Assembly (NCBI RefSeq): GCF_015356865.1
Contig: NZ_JAAFZA010000011.1
Span: forward strand, 33,476-97,475
From: Catenulispora pinisilvae
GTDB lineage: Bacteria; Actinomycetota; Actinomycetes; Streptomycetales; Catenulisporaceae
DNA: 64,000 nt
Reading direction: 5' to 3'
In this document: piece by piece, positions 7,557 through 16,062 of the stretch
Layout of the letters: every line of letters starts with the position of its first letter
Numbering within the stretch: position 1 is the first letter of the stretch
Notes under the pieces: generated by a model
The model's input: the letters and a program-made list of their open reading frames with translations, nothing else
The model's database searches: none
What the model was told of the DNA's origin: nothing
Position numbers and translations under genes: made by a program

Positions 7557-9710
7557 CTACACGGCGGTCGTCCAGACCTGCGTGGACAGGCCGTTGCAGT
7601 CGTAGATCTGTAGCTGGGTGCCGTCGGCGGTGTTCGCCTGCGGGTCGTCCAAGCAGCGTCCGGACTGCGGGTTCAGCAGCGAGCCGTTGCTCTGCGGTGC
7701 CCACTGCTGGCCGCCGTTGCCGCTGGCGCAGTCGTTCAGCTCGACCTTGGTGGAGTTCGCGGTGCCGTCGCCGATGATGTTCAGGCACTTGCCGAAGGCC
7801 CGGACGGTGCCGTCCGGCTGCATCGCCCACTGCTGGCCGGGCACGCCGTTGCAGTCCCAGAGCTGGACCGCGTTCCCGCTGGTCGGCGTGTTGGTGTTGA
7901 CGTCCACGCACTTGCCCGCCGCGCCGGGGTTGGTGATCGCCGCGGTCGGTGCGCCCGGCATGTTCCAGACCTGCGTGGACAGGCCGTTGCAGTCGTAGAT
8001 CTGTAGCTGGGTGCCGTCGGCGGTGTTCGCCTGCGGGTCGTCCAGGCAGCGTCCGGATTGCGGGTTCAGCAGCGAGCCGTTGGCCTGCTCGCGCCACTGC
8101 TGGCCGCCGGCGTTGTCGCAGTGGAAGAGCTCGACCTTGGTGGAGTTCGCCGTGCCGTTGCCGTCGATGTCCAGGCAGCTGCCGAAGGCGCGGACGGTGC
8201 CGTCCGGCTCGACCGACCACTGCTGGCCGGGCACGCCGCTACAGGTCCAGAGCTGCACCGTGTTCTCGTCGGTCGAGGTGTTGGTGTTGACGTCCACGCA
8301 CTTGCCGGTGGTCCCGGGTCCGGTGATCGCGCCGGTCGGGCCGGGGGCCACGTCGTAGCCGAACTGGACCTCGCACTTGCCGTTGCTCAGGTGCGTGCCG
8401 GCCAGGTAGAGGACGGTCGAGCCGGAGACGGACGGCAGGATCGGGGAGCTGTAGCCGGCGCAGGCCGTCTCCCCGCTGTCGTAGCCGCCGGTGGGGTTGG
8501 TGTTGACCGGGGCCGTCGTCTCGGTCCAACTGCCCGTGCCGAGATTCGTGTTGGCGAACAGCACGGTCCCGGACTCGTCCTGCACGGTCACCGCTCCGTC
8601 GTTGCCGGAGACCACCCGCTGCCCGGAGACGAGCAGCGTGCCGTTCGGACCGCCGATCGGGGACCAGGCCAGGCCCGGGGTGTGCAGGAGGTGCCGGCCG
8701 TCCGAGGTCTGGACCAGGCTGCCCAGGCCGGAGGCCGGGGTCCAGTTCTCGCCGTCGGGCGAGGTCTTGAGGTAGACCGAGCACGCCGTGTCGGGGTCGA
8801 AGCCGGCCTTGCAGTCCTCGTACGTCATTCCGTAGGTGCCGTTGGGCAGCTTGACGACCGTGGTCATGCCCGGCCGCTGGACATTGTCCTGCACGGCGAC
8901 GTCGTAGACCTCAGAGCCCCACGTCGCGCCGCCGTCCGTGCTCGCGACGTGCGCCAGCACCTGGTTGTAGCCGTTGGCCGAGGGCCGCTCGTCGGAGAAG
9001 TAGCAGACCAGGTCGCCGTTCCCGGCCACCCCGAACTCCGGCTCCCAGATGCCGTGGCCCTGGGTGTTCGCCGTCCCCGACTCCGATGTGCAGGAGCTGC
9101 GATAGCTCCAGGTGGCGCCGTGGTCGGTGCTGGCGAACACCTCGATCGCCTGCTGTGTGTAGTCGTTGTGGTTCCACGCCGTCCCGGACGCCAGCAACGT
9201 CCCGGCCGGCAGCGAGCCCTCGGCGCGCGGCAGCTCGAACAGGGTCGGGCCGTCCAGGTCCCAGCCGTGCACGGTGTCGGTCACCGTCCCGATCGGCGAG
9301 GCCGACCAGGTGTGGCCGTCGTCCGTCGAGGTGTAGACCGGGAAGTTCGCCTTCGTCGATCCCACCCCGGAGTGGGCGAAGGTGGCCAGCAGCTCACCGT
9401 TGAGCGAGCCGCTGTTCGCCAGGCGGATCACCCGCGGGTAGCTGGCGTCCTCGTTGGGGTTGGCGGACAGGTTCGGTGCGTACAGGACGCCGGTCGTCGG
9501 CATCGCGGTGGTTGCCGTGGTCGCGGTGGCCTTGGCCGCAGTGGTTGTCGTGGTCGTGGTTGTTGTCGTGGCTGTCACGGCTGTCGCGGGCGGCGCGGCG
9601 ATCAGCACGCCGGTCGTCACCGAACCCAGCAGGAGCGCCGCTACCGCACCCGCGGCGGCGACCCGCCCCCGCGTCCGGCGGGACAGTCTTCGTGGTCTGC
9701 TCCGGATCAT
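7557..9710 (-). CDS. Secreted beta-propeller glycosidase (GH93/sialidase fold) with two RICIN domains
   Basis: 717 aa from the ATG at 9708-9710, which has a GAGGAG ribosome site 7 bases upstream. An in-frame extension to 9839 would translate the operators and is rejected. Order: signal peptide (residues 1-45), Thr-rich tract (46-72), propeller with Asp boxes STDDGHTW (127), STDHGATW (193) and STDGGATW (256), and two RICIN/CBM13 lectin domains (about 455-585 and 588-716). Motifs such as WEPEFG, CYFSDERP and QRPGMTTVVKLPNG resemble GH93 exo-arabinanases as I recall them more than true sialidases, and the sialidase FRIP motif is not evident. It would act outside the cell on a polymer and feed the ABC importer. 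Two LacI-type operators precede it. GH93 versus GH33 is not settled. Confidence 0.82.
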   Translation of the reverse strand: MIRSRPRRLSRRTRGRVAAAGAVAALLLGSVTTGVLIAAPPATAVTATTTTTTTTTTAAKATATTATTAMPTTGVLYAPNLSANPNEDASYPRVIRLANSGSLNGELLATFAHSGVGSTKANFPVYTSTDDGHTWSASPIGTVTDTVHGWDLDGPTLFELPRAEGSLPAGTLLASGTAWNHNDYTQQAIEVFASTDHGATWSYRSSCTSESGTANTQGHGIWEPEFGVAGNGDLVCYFSDERPSANGYNQVLAHVASTDGGATWGSEVYDVAVQDNVQRPGMTTVVKLPNGTYGMTYEDCKAGFDPDTACSVYLKTSPDGENWTPASGLGSLVQTSDGRHLLHTPGLAWSPIGGPNGTLLVSGQRVVSGNDGAVTVQDESGTVLFANTNLGTGSWTETTAPVNTNPTGGYDSGETACAGYSSPILPSVSGSTVLYLAGTHLSNGKCEVQFGYDVAPGPTGAITGPGTTGKCVDVNTNTSTDENTVQLWTCSGVPGQQWSVEPDGTVRAFGSCLDIDGNGTANSTKVELFHCDNAGGQQWREQANGSLLNPQSGRCLDDPQANTADGTQLQIYDCNGLSTQVWNMPGAPTAAITNPGAAGKCVDVNTNTPTSGNAVQLWDCNGVPGQQWAMQPDGTVRAFGKCLNIIGDGTANSTKVELNDCASGNGGQQWAPQSNGSLLNPQSGRCLDDPQANTADGTQLQIYDCNGLSTQVWTTAV
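7571..8082 (-). repeat. Near-identical DNA duplication inside the RICIN domains
   Basis: Bases 7571-7689 recur at 7964-8082 (offset 393 bp, 131 codons) with about two differences. The lectin module was therefore duplicated, or kept alike by gene conversion, recently. Confidence 0.85.
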
Positions 9711-9735
9711 GGAAGTCTCCTCGGTCGCAGGACTC

Positions 9736-9755
9736 TGCAACGTTGCAACGTTGAG
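9736..9755. promoter_or_regulatory. Two interleaved LacI-type operators
   Basis: TGCAACGTTGCA at 9736-9747 overlaps a second near-copy (TGCAACGTTGAG) at 9744-9755. They begin 26 bases upstream of the propeller-glycosidase start. Confidence 0.7.
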
Positions 9756-9768
9756 CGATGGTGAACGC

Positions 9769-9780
9769 TGCAACGTTGCA
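9769..9780. promoter_or_regulatory. LacI-type operator core
   Basis: TGCAACGTTGCA followed by GAG, matching the half-site flank of the site at 7424-7441. The centre is 33 bp from the 9736-9747 site, the same spacing as at the other promoter. Confidence 0.7.
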
Positions 9781-9870
9781 GAGTTATGTGCGCGGAACGT
9801 TAGCGACAGATGTCCGGCGCCACAAGTGTCCGGCGCCACAAGCCCGGCGGTACAAGCCCGCCGGGATCGG

Positions 9871-12603
9871 TCAGCCGTTCGTCGGCGTCTCCTCGAAGGC
9901 GTCGGTCAGTTCCGCAAGCGCCTCGGAGACGATCGCAGGGTCCAGAGAATCGCAGGGGGTGTCGGAGTGGTCGGGGCGGGAGTCGTCGAACCGGGCGTGC
10001 GTGATCTGCTGGTCGGGATCGTCGATGCCGTTCCCGGCCTCGATGCCCGGATCGAGACCGACTACCAGTTGGCAACCGGCCGCGAGGTCCCGGGAGATCC
10101 AGCGCGTGAGGCTGCTGCGGTGCTGCGGTTCTCCGCGTAGCCAGCCGCGCCGGATCAGCCGCAGCACGCCGCGGATCGGCATCGTGCGTCCCTCGAAGCG
10201 TTCGGCCCGGCCGTGCTTACGCTCGTCTTCGGTCAGGGTGTAGATCGGTCTGCCGAGCTGGAGGAAGGGTTGCAGGATCTCGTAGTCGGCGAACAGTTCG
10301 GACCAGGCGGGCAGGTCGGGGCCGAGGTCGACGGGGTGCGCGAGGTGGATCGTGGCCGTCTCGGGGAGCTTCAGCGGGTCGTCGGCCAGGTCGGCCAGGC
10401 TGCGGTCCTCGGCGATGCGGAAGGCTGTCATGCACGCGGCTGCGGCTGCGGCGTCGTCCCGGTCCCGGCCGCGGGCGGCGCCGTCGTTTTCGGCGATCCA
10501 GACCAGCCGGCGGGTGATGTGCCAAGTCAGCGGGTGCGCGACGAACAGGTCTTGGAACTCGGCGAGCGTCCACCGGCGCCGGGTGGCCATGGCGGTCTCC
10601 AGCCGCCGGATCTGGTCCTCGGCGATCATGCGGACGTCCTTCCGGAGCCCGGCGAACCTTTGGTACGCCGCCTCGGCGCGCTCCGGGTCGTCCTTGGCCC
10701 CGGGCTTCGGCAGGGTTTTGCGTTGCCTGCCGTGCTCGTCGGTGACGTACGGCCGGAGGTGTTCGTCGAACCCCGCGACGAAGCGCCGGGGCCCGTAGTC
10801 CAGGACGAGGGTCCCGTCGGGGTCGAGGCCGAAGTCCGGCACCAGCCGGTCGGCGAGCCGTTCGGGCGTCAGTCCCAGCCGCGCGGCGACGTCGCCGATC
10901 CGTTCCTGCGCCCGGGCCTTGAGCGCCGGGTAGCGGATCTTCTGCGCGATGCCGTTGAGGTGCATCAGCGCCACGTCGGTGCCGATCTCGCCGAGCACGT
11001 CCAGGCCCTTGACGGCCTTGGTGGTCCGGCCCTCGCCCGGCCAGGCCCGCAGCAGCGGGGCCAGCCGGCGCACCGTCTCGTCGTCACCGAACCAGCCGAG
11101 CTGGGTCAGGGCCCAGTCGTCCCGGGCCGGCGAGCCGTCCGCCTGCCAGCCGCGGAACAGCGTCCAGGAGAACTCGGCCAGGGACTCCGGGTCGCAGGCT
11201 TCGCGGACCGCTCCGATACCGGGATACATAGCGCCGGGACTGGATATCGCGAGCATGGTCAGCAGATGGTCGGTCGTTTTGCGCGGGAGCGCCTGGTTGC
11301 GGTCGCGCAGCCGGATCTGCGGGAGCGGTCCGGATCTGGCCCACCGGCCGATCGTCGGTATGTGGTCCGGGAGCAGTTCGGCCGGATCGACCAGCATCGG
11401 CGGCAGAGCGTCGGCGGGGGCGTCGGGTATGCGGGTGTTCGTCGCCGTGAGAGAGGCGATGACGGCGCGGACCTCTGGCGCCAGCTCCGGCAGCGCGGCC
11501 GCCGCCCGTTGCGGTGCGGCCAGCAGGTGCCCGGCCAGCAGGTCGCGGGCCAGGACCGCCGCCTGCGTCGAGCCGCTGGTCGCCGGCGCGAGCAGCCGCG
11601 TCGCCCGGACCGGGAAGCGCTTCATCGCGCCGAGCAGCGCGGGCTGGACGTACTTGCGGCCGACCCGGTCCACCAGGGCCTGGAAGGCTCCGTCGGAGGG
11701 CAGCAGCGCGAGCGCGTTGAGCATCGTGCGGGTCTCGGGCACGGAGAGGTCTTGGTCCAGGGCGTCGATCAGCAGCGGGGCCATCGCCGCCCCGAGCCCG
11801 TCGACCATGGTGGCGACCACTCCCGAGGGGTAGTCCCACCAGCGGGCCGGAATCCAGTCGCGCAGCGCGGCGAGCTGGTCGGCCGAGGTGAGGGCGAGCA
11901 GCGGCATCCAGCGGATCGGATCCTGCGGGGGAGCGGCGCAGCATTCGTCGACCCAGTCACGCCGGTCCGGCACGAGATAGGAGACGACGGCCCGCTGCGC
12001 GGAGTCGCGCCGACACCCGGCCAGCCGCTCCACGGCCGCGGCGTAGACCTCATCGTCGGCGGCGGCCATCCGGGTGCGGAGCCGGCGCGACGCGTACTCG
12101 TCCCGCCACCAAGCGCGCGTGTGATGGCCGTAGCGCGGCACCGGGACGACCCGAAGCCCCCCGGTTCCGGGCGAGGAGTCGACGGTGGCAGAACCGAACT
12201 CGGCGTAGGCACAAACGGCGAACGGCAGGCCGTGCTCGGCGACCCAGCCATCGGCGAACGGCCACGCGACGCCCCCCACGGACCGGTGCACCTTGACCGC
12301 CGCGATCACCGCCGCACCCACCGCGTCCGGCGCACCGTGCAGGTGAGCCAGCGCCCGCTCGGCCAACTCCGGATCAGACCCCGGATCGCGCAGCACCCGC
12401 TCGACCTCGGCAAGGGCCTGCGACGACAGCATCGCGCGCGGGCTGGGCTCGTGCGCCCCGACGACCGCCGCATCGCCTCGCCGCTTGTGCCGGCGCTCCT
12501 TCCACGCGGCGGGGAGGATCAGCGCGTCCTCGTCGGACTTGCGGGGCCTGCTGGGCTTGCTGGGCTTGCGCGAAGAGGAGGCGGCGGCGGATCGGGTGCT
12601 CAT
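9871..12603 (-). CDS. DUF4132 domain protein (MolR/YehI-like)
   Basis: 910 aa. The basic Ser/Lys/Arg-rich N-terminus (1-40) is followed by a helical, HEAT-like middle region. A C-terminal DUF4132 domain follows (about 590-860), recognised by LDYGPRRFVAGFDEHLRPYV, LPKPGAKDDP, RLETAMATRRRW and HPLTWHITRRLVW. Members are found next to WGR or MoxR-type proteins in other bacteria, but their function is unknown. There is no signal or membrane segment, so it is cytoplasmic. It stands alone, divergent from the WXG100-like pair. The 9781-9870 downstream gap contains short cggcgccacaag-type repeats only. Confidence 0.85.
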   Translation of the reverse strand: MSTRSAAASSSRKPSKPSRPRKSDEDALILPAAWKERRHKRRGDAAVVGAHEPSPRAMLSSQALAEVERVLRDPGSDPELAERALAHLHGAPDAVGAAVIAAVKVHRSVGGVAWPFADGWVAEHGLPFAVCAYAEFGSATVDSSPGTGGLRVVPVPRYGHHTRAWWRDEYASRRLRTRMAAADDEVYAAAVERLAGCRRDSAQRAVVSYLVPDRRDWVDECCAAPPQDPIRWMPLLALTSADQLAALRDWIPARWWDYPSGVVATMVDGLGAAMAPLLIDALDQDLSVPETRTMLNALALLPSDGAFQALVDRVGRKYVQPALLGAMKRFPVRATRLLAPATSGSTQAAVLARDLLAGHLLAAPQRAAAALPELAPEVRAVIASLTATNTRIPDAPADALPPMLVDPAELLPDHIPTIGRWARSGPLPQIRLRDRNQALPRKTTDHLLTMLAISSPGAMYPGIGAVREACDPESLAEFSWTLFRGWQADGSPARDDWALTQLGWFGDDETVRRLAPLLRAWPGEGRTTKAVKGLDVLGEIGTDVALMHLNGIAQKIRYPALKARAQERIGDVAARLGLTPERLADRLVPDFGLDPDGTLVLDYGPRRFVAGFDEHLRPYVTDEHGRQRKTLPKPGAKDDPERAEAAYQRFAGLRKDVRMIAEDQIRRLETAMATRRRWTLAEFQDLFVAHPLTWHITRRLVWIAENDGAARGRDRDDAAAAAACMTAFRIAEDRSLADLADDPLKLPETATIHLAHPVDLGPDLPAWSELFADYEILQPFLQLGRPIYTLTEDERKHGRAERFEGRTMPIRGVLRLIRRGWLRGEPQHRSSLTRWISRDLAAGCQLVVGLDPGIEAGNGIDDPDQQITHARFDDSRPDHSDTPCDSLDPAIVSEALAELTDAFEETPTNG

Positions 12604-12759
12604 GGAGGGACACCGTAGAGCAGCGGGGCGTCAGAGCATCCAATGGCATGCGAATGGCAGGTTGTCGTCCTGGTGCCCAGACCCGCCACCGCGCGACCAT
12701 GGAGATTCTGGTCAGGGCTCTGAGAAGGGAACCTGAAGGACATCCGGTGGGGGGACAAG

Positions 12760-13089
12760 ATGTCTAACGACGTATTGCAGATGGACGCCGACGCCATGGA
12801 CGGCTTCTCTGCGCAACTTCGAGATCTGATGCAGTGTGAGTTCGACTCGCTCTATCCCGACACGATCAGCGGCGGGATGGGCGGCATCGACGCCGAGCAC
12901 GCGCTGGCGGACTTGGCGAACACCACGACCCTGATCGGGCAGCGCCTCGACAGCTACCTGTCGGCGTTGGCCAAGCTCGCCGACGCGAGCGCACAAGCCG
13001 CGCGGGCGATGGATCAGAATCTCGCCGCGGGCGCCAACTCGCTGCCGTCCACGCCGTCGCAACCCCATAAGGGAAGGGGGGCGAACTGA
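12760..13089 (+). CDS. WXG100-like small helical protein
   Basis: 109 aa, mostly helical (two predicted helices, about 8-45 and 47-92) with no Cys-rich or membrane segment. The size and alternating helical pattern match ESX/WXG100-like partners of type VII secretion, though a clear WXG motif is absent. The start has a good ribosome site (GGTGGGGGG). It overlaps the next gene by the ATGA type (stop at 13087-13089, next ATG at 13089), indicating translational coupling and probably complex formation. Function inferred only from size and pairing. Confidence 0.6.
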   Translation: MSNDVLQMDADAMDGFSAQLRDLMQCEFDSLYPDTISGGMGGIDAEHALADLANTTTLIGQRLDSYLSALAKLADASAQAARAMDQNLAAGANSLPSTPSQPHKGRGAN

Positions 13090-15398
13090 TGGCGGCGCGC
13101 AACGGGAACGACTGGAGCGTGTTCTGCCGGACCAGCGATCCGGTCCCGGGGGACGTCGGACAGATCGGCACGATCGCGCAGAAGCTCACCGACCGGGAGA
13201 CCGCGGCGCACATGGTCGCCGTCGGCGTCAACGGACTGTGCACGGATCCGGCGCTCGGCAATTGGCTCGGCGCGAGCGGCGACGCCTTCCGCAACACGCT
13301 GGAGCCGTTGCCGGGGATGCTGCGGTCGATGGTGGACGCTTTCAACCAGGCGTCGGGTGCGATGTCGCGGTACGCCGCCGCGCTGACGAGCTCGCAGAGC
13401 GCCGCCGACGGCGACTACCGGCGCCGCGACGCGGCGCTGAAGGCGGCCGCGGCGACGAACGGCGGTGTACGGCCACACCTGAGGGTGGGCAGTTTCGGTT
13501 TCGTCGACGCCCCGCCGGGAGTGCCCGACACCGGCGATTGGTATACGCAGCAGGACAATCTCGACAACGACGCGGTGCCGCAGCACGACCAGGCCAGGGC
13601 CGCGCTGGTCCGTGACCTGAACGACGCCAACGACACGTTGCGGCGGGTTCTGTCCTCGCTGGGCAACCCGGCGTTCACCGACTTCAACGCCCAGTACGCG
13701 AAGAACGGCGGCGATCCGTCCGCGCTCAATCCCAGCTCGTTCCAGGGGTTGGGCATCGGCCTGGAGGACGCCGATGCCAGCGATCTGAGCGACATCCTCA
13801 ACGGCGGCCAGACCGATCTCGACCCGGACGCGGTGCGTGAGGAGCTCTCGCAGGTGGCGTTCGACTATCAGAACGACCCCGAGTTCTGGAAGAAGTTCGG
13901 GCCGTCGCTGGCGAACGTCGTCGACTGGCTGCACGCCCATCAGGGTCCCGGCGACAGCGACGCCACCGACCAATCCCTGATCCAGGACCTCGGCCACCGG
14001 GTCTCCGGCGCCGCATCCAGTGGCGCGCTCACCGAGTCTATGCTGGCCGGGCTGGGGACGGCCGGGCTGATCGGGCTGGGCAAGCTGATCGGCACGACCC
14101 CCGGCGCCGACTTCGGGGACGGGCAGGGGGCGCAGTTCCTGTCCGACTTGTCACGGCTGTACATCAACAAGGAATCAGGACTCAGCGACCAGGACCCTTC
14201 GCAGCAGGACCTGGGCGGTGCCCTGAACACGGTGCTGAACACGACGTCGCAGAACAAGTACGCGGCCATCGACCTGTTCTCCGGCGCCGACGGCCAGGAC
14301 CTGGCGACCAAGCTGTTGCACGGCTGCACCGTGGTGTCGGCCGAGTTCCCCGACGATCACGGCTACGACAATTCGGCAAACCCCGAGATCCCGGGCCTCG
14401 ACCCGAAGACCGTCGCCGCTCTGTTCACCGCGGCCTGCCCCCGATCGCCGGCCGACGTCGGCGCTCGCGGCTCGTCCCCGCTGGCGCAGCAGACCCTGCA
14501 AGCGGGCTTCAACATCATCGAGGCCGCCGCCGCGTACAACGGCTGGCAGCCTCCGAACCCCACGTACGGCAAGGCCACGGGCTCACAGCTGCCGTCGCCG
14601 GTCAGCCAGTCGCTGGAGGGCTACGCGAAGGCGTACAGCTTCGACCTCGGGAGTTCGGCTCAGCTCAGCAACGTCGACGGGGTCAGCCACCTCGGCGTCA
14701 TCCAGCCCGACGGCCAGCCCCTCCAGTTCCTGATCTCCCATCAACAGCTGCACAACTTCCTGTCGGTGGCGTTGCAGGATCCGCACAGCGCCGCAGACTT
14801 CGCTGGATTCACGCAGGGCAACTACCAGAACGCACTCAAGTTGTCCTTCATGGGCGGACCCGACTACACCAAAATCGCCGCGGGCTTGGTCGGCATGTCG
14901 CAGGACACGCTCAACGACATGCATCTGAGCGGCGCGGCAGCGCAGGACGCGGCGAACGCCCAGCACGCGGCCCTCGTCAACGCCATCCTCGGCGGTCTGG
15001 GCAACGCCCCGTCGGGCACCCCGGTCGGGGTCGGCCAGGCCGTGGACGGCTTCCTGACCCCCTACATCGATCAGCTGCCCATGTTCTCCACCGACAACCA
15101 GGCGAAGGAACAGATCATCGTCGGCCAGAGCAACGCCCAGCTCAGCGGGTCCGCGATGAGCATCGTCGTGCAGGCCGCGGTCGAGTCCGGCAAACTGCCG
15201 ATCGGCGGGCTCGACGGTCCGCCGGCGAACGCCTTCGATCACGGCCGCCTGATCCACCCCGAGGACCTGAACACCTGGTGGGCCAGCGTCGGCTGGAAGT
15301 TGAAGATTCAGCCCGACAGCGGGCAGATCCAGGCGCCCACGCTGGGGACGTATGCCGACCAAGTGAAGAACGCGATCGGGGACAACCAGCCCTACTGA
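13089..15398 (+). CDS. Large WXG-type putative type VII-associated protein
   Basis: 769 aa. The N-terminus (1-130) looks like a WXG100-type helical hairpin (NWLGASGDAFRNTLEPLPG), followed by a long Ala/Asp/Gln-rich, largely helical body. There is no signal peptide and no recognised catalytic toxin domain at the C-terminus (GGLDGPPANAFDHGRLIHPE). It is translationally coupled to the 109-aa protein upstream. Proteins of this build in actinomycetes are usually listed as hypothetical type VII substrates. No EccC/EccB secretion genes are in the window, so the pair is an orphan. A short hairpin (GCTTCC GAA GGAAGC, 15411-15425) follows the stop. Confidence 0.65.
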   Translation: MAARNGNDWSVFCRTSDPVPGDVGQIGTIAQKLTDRETAAHMVAVGVNGLCTDPALGNWLGASGDAFRNTLEPLPGMLRSMVDAFNQASGAMSRYAAALTSSQSAADGDYRRRDAALKAAAATNGGVRPHLRVGSFGFVDAPPGVPDTGDWYTQQDNLDNDAVPQHDQARAALVRDLNDANDTLRRVLSSLGNPAFTDFNAQYAKNGGDPSALNPSSFQGLGIGLEDADASDLSDILNGGQTDLDPDAVREELSQVAFDYQNDPEFWKKFGPSLANVVDWLHAHQGPGDSDATDQSLIQDLGHRVSGAASSGALTESMLAGLGTAGLIGLGKLIGTTPGADFGDGQGAQFLSDLSRLYINKESGLSDQDPSQQDLGGALNTVLNTTSQNKYAAIDLFSGADGQDLATKLLHGCTVVSAEFPDDHGYDNSANPEIPGLDPKTVAALFTAACPRSPADVGARGSSPLAQQTLQAGFNIIEAAAAYNGWQPPNPTYGKATGSQLPSPVSQSLEGYAKAYSFDLGSSAQLSNVDGVSHLGVIQPDGQPLQFLISHQQLHNFLSVALQDPHSAADFAGFTQGNYQNALKLSFMGGPDYTKIAAGLVGMSQDTLNDMHLSGAAAQDAANAQHAALVNAILGGLGNAPSGTPVGVGQAVDGFLTPYIDQLPMFSTDNQAKEQIIVGQSNAQLSGSAMSIVVQAAVESGKLPIGGLDGPPANAFDHGRLIHPEDLNTWWASVGWKLKIQPDSGQIQAPTLGTYADQVKNAIGDNQPY

Positions 15399-15510
15399 CA
15401 GCAGGTCGCCGCTTCCGAAGGAAGCCAGGAGCGGCACTGGCGGCCCCGGCAGCCGCCGACGGCAGGACTATGCTGATAACGTCCGAGGCCGCGCGAAAGG
15501 AACCGGAGCA

Positions 15511-15948
15511 GTGGACCTGCCGCCTGAGACCCACGCTCGTCCGCGGTGGCATTCCACCGCGCACCCACGCTTTCGTGCGGCGGCCAGGATCGGCGACGTC
15601 TGGTGGGTGGTGCGGCTCAACTCGTTTCCCGAGCACCCAATGTGGACGCTGTTTATCGACGGCAACGGCAAAAGGTTCGACTGGACCACTGGGGAACCCG
15701 CAGGTTGGGGCGATCCCTTCAGGCCCACCGAACCGCCACTGGACGCCGCCACCGCGCGCGACGCGTTGGCACCCATCGAGCAGTTCGACGTCTATGGCAG
15801 CGAAGTCGGGCAACCCTGCGAGGCGTGGTATTGCTGCGGCTATCTGGTCGAGCCGGGCGCGCGGCGGCGGTCAGCTGATGTCCTCGCTCTCCACAGCCGG
15901 CCACGCCACGATCAAGAAGGTGGCCAGCGGACCGAGCAGCAGCGATAG
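15511..15948 (+). CDS. Conserved hypothetical protein
   Basis: 145 aa from a GTG start with GAAAGG upstream. The central part (WWVVRLNSFPEHPMWTLFID, then VYGSEVGQPCEAWYCCG) looks like a conserved actinomycete family of unknown function with a Cys pair near the end. The final 35 residues are low-complexity, Arg/Gln-rich and overlap a possible membrane-protein ORF on the other strand, so the conserved gene may effectively end earlier. No function can be assigned. Confidence 0.6.
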   Translation: MDLPPETHARPRWHSTAHPRFRAAARIGDVWWVVRLNSFPEHPMWTLFIDGNGKRFDWTTGEPAGWGDPFRPTEPPLDAATARDALAPIEQFDVYGSEVGQPCEAWYCCGYLVEPGARRRSADVLALHSRPRHDQEGGQRTEQQR

Positions 15949-15969
15949 GACGAACCAATTAGACCCCAT
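15871..15969 (-). CDS. Possible 32-aa membrane peptide
   Basis: ATG preceded by TAGGAG. The sequence starts MGSNWFVLSLLLGPLATFL and gives one transmembrane helix with a short acidic tail. It overlaps the 3' end of the plus-strand hypothetical gene by 78 bases. It may be a true small membrane protein or the remnant of a larger one. The spacing of the ribosome site is short (2 bases), which lowers confidence. Confidence 0.3.
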   Translation of the reverse strand: MGSNWFVLSLLLGPLATFLIVAWPAVESEDIS

Positions 15970-16062
15970 CGCTCCTACCGCGGCTTGCGGGACCGTACAC
16001 CTGGTAGGACGCTGGTGATCTCCATTCGGAGCCAGGCCGCCGTGCCCGCGTATGGTGCTCGC

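Noticed and set aside
9711..9839. Longer N-terminus for the propeller glycosidase
   Set aside because: It would translate the LacI operators (ATLQ repeats), and the ATG at 9708-9710 has a strong ribosome site and begins a proper signal peptide.
10213..12618. 801-codon plus-strand frame
   Set aside because: Antisense to the DUF4132 gene with shadow composition.
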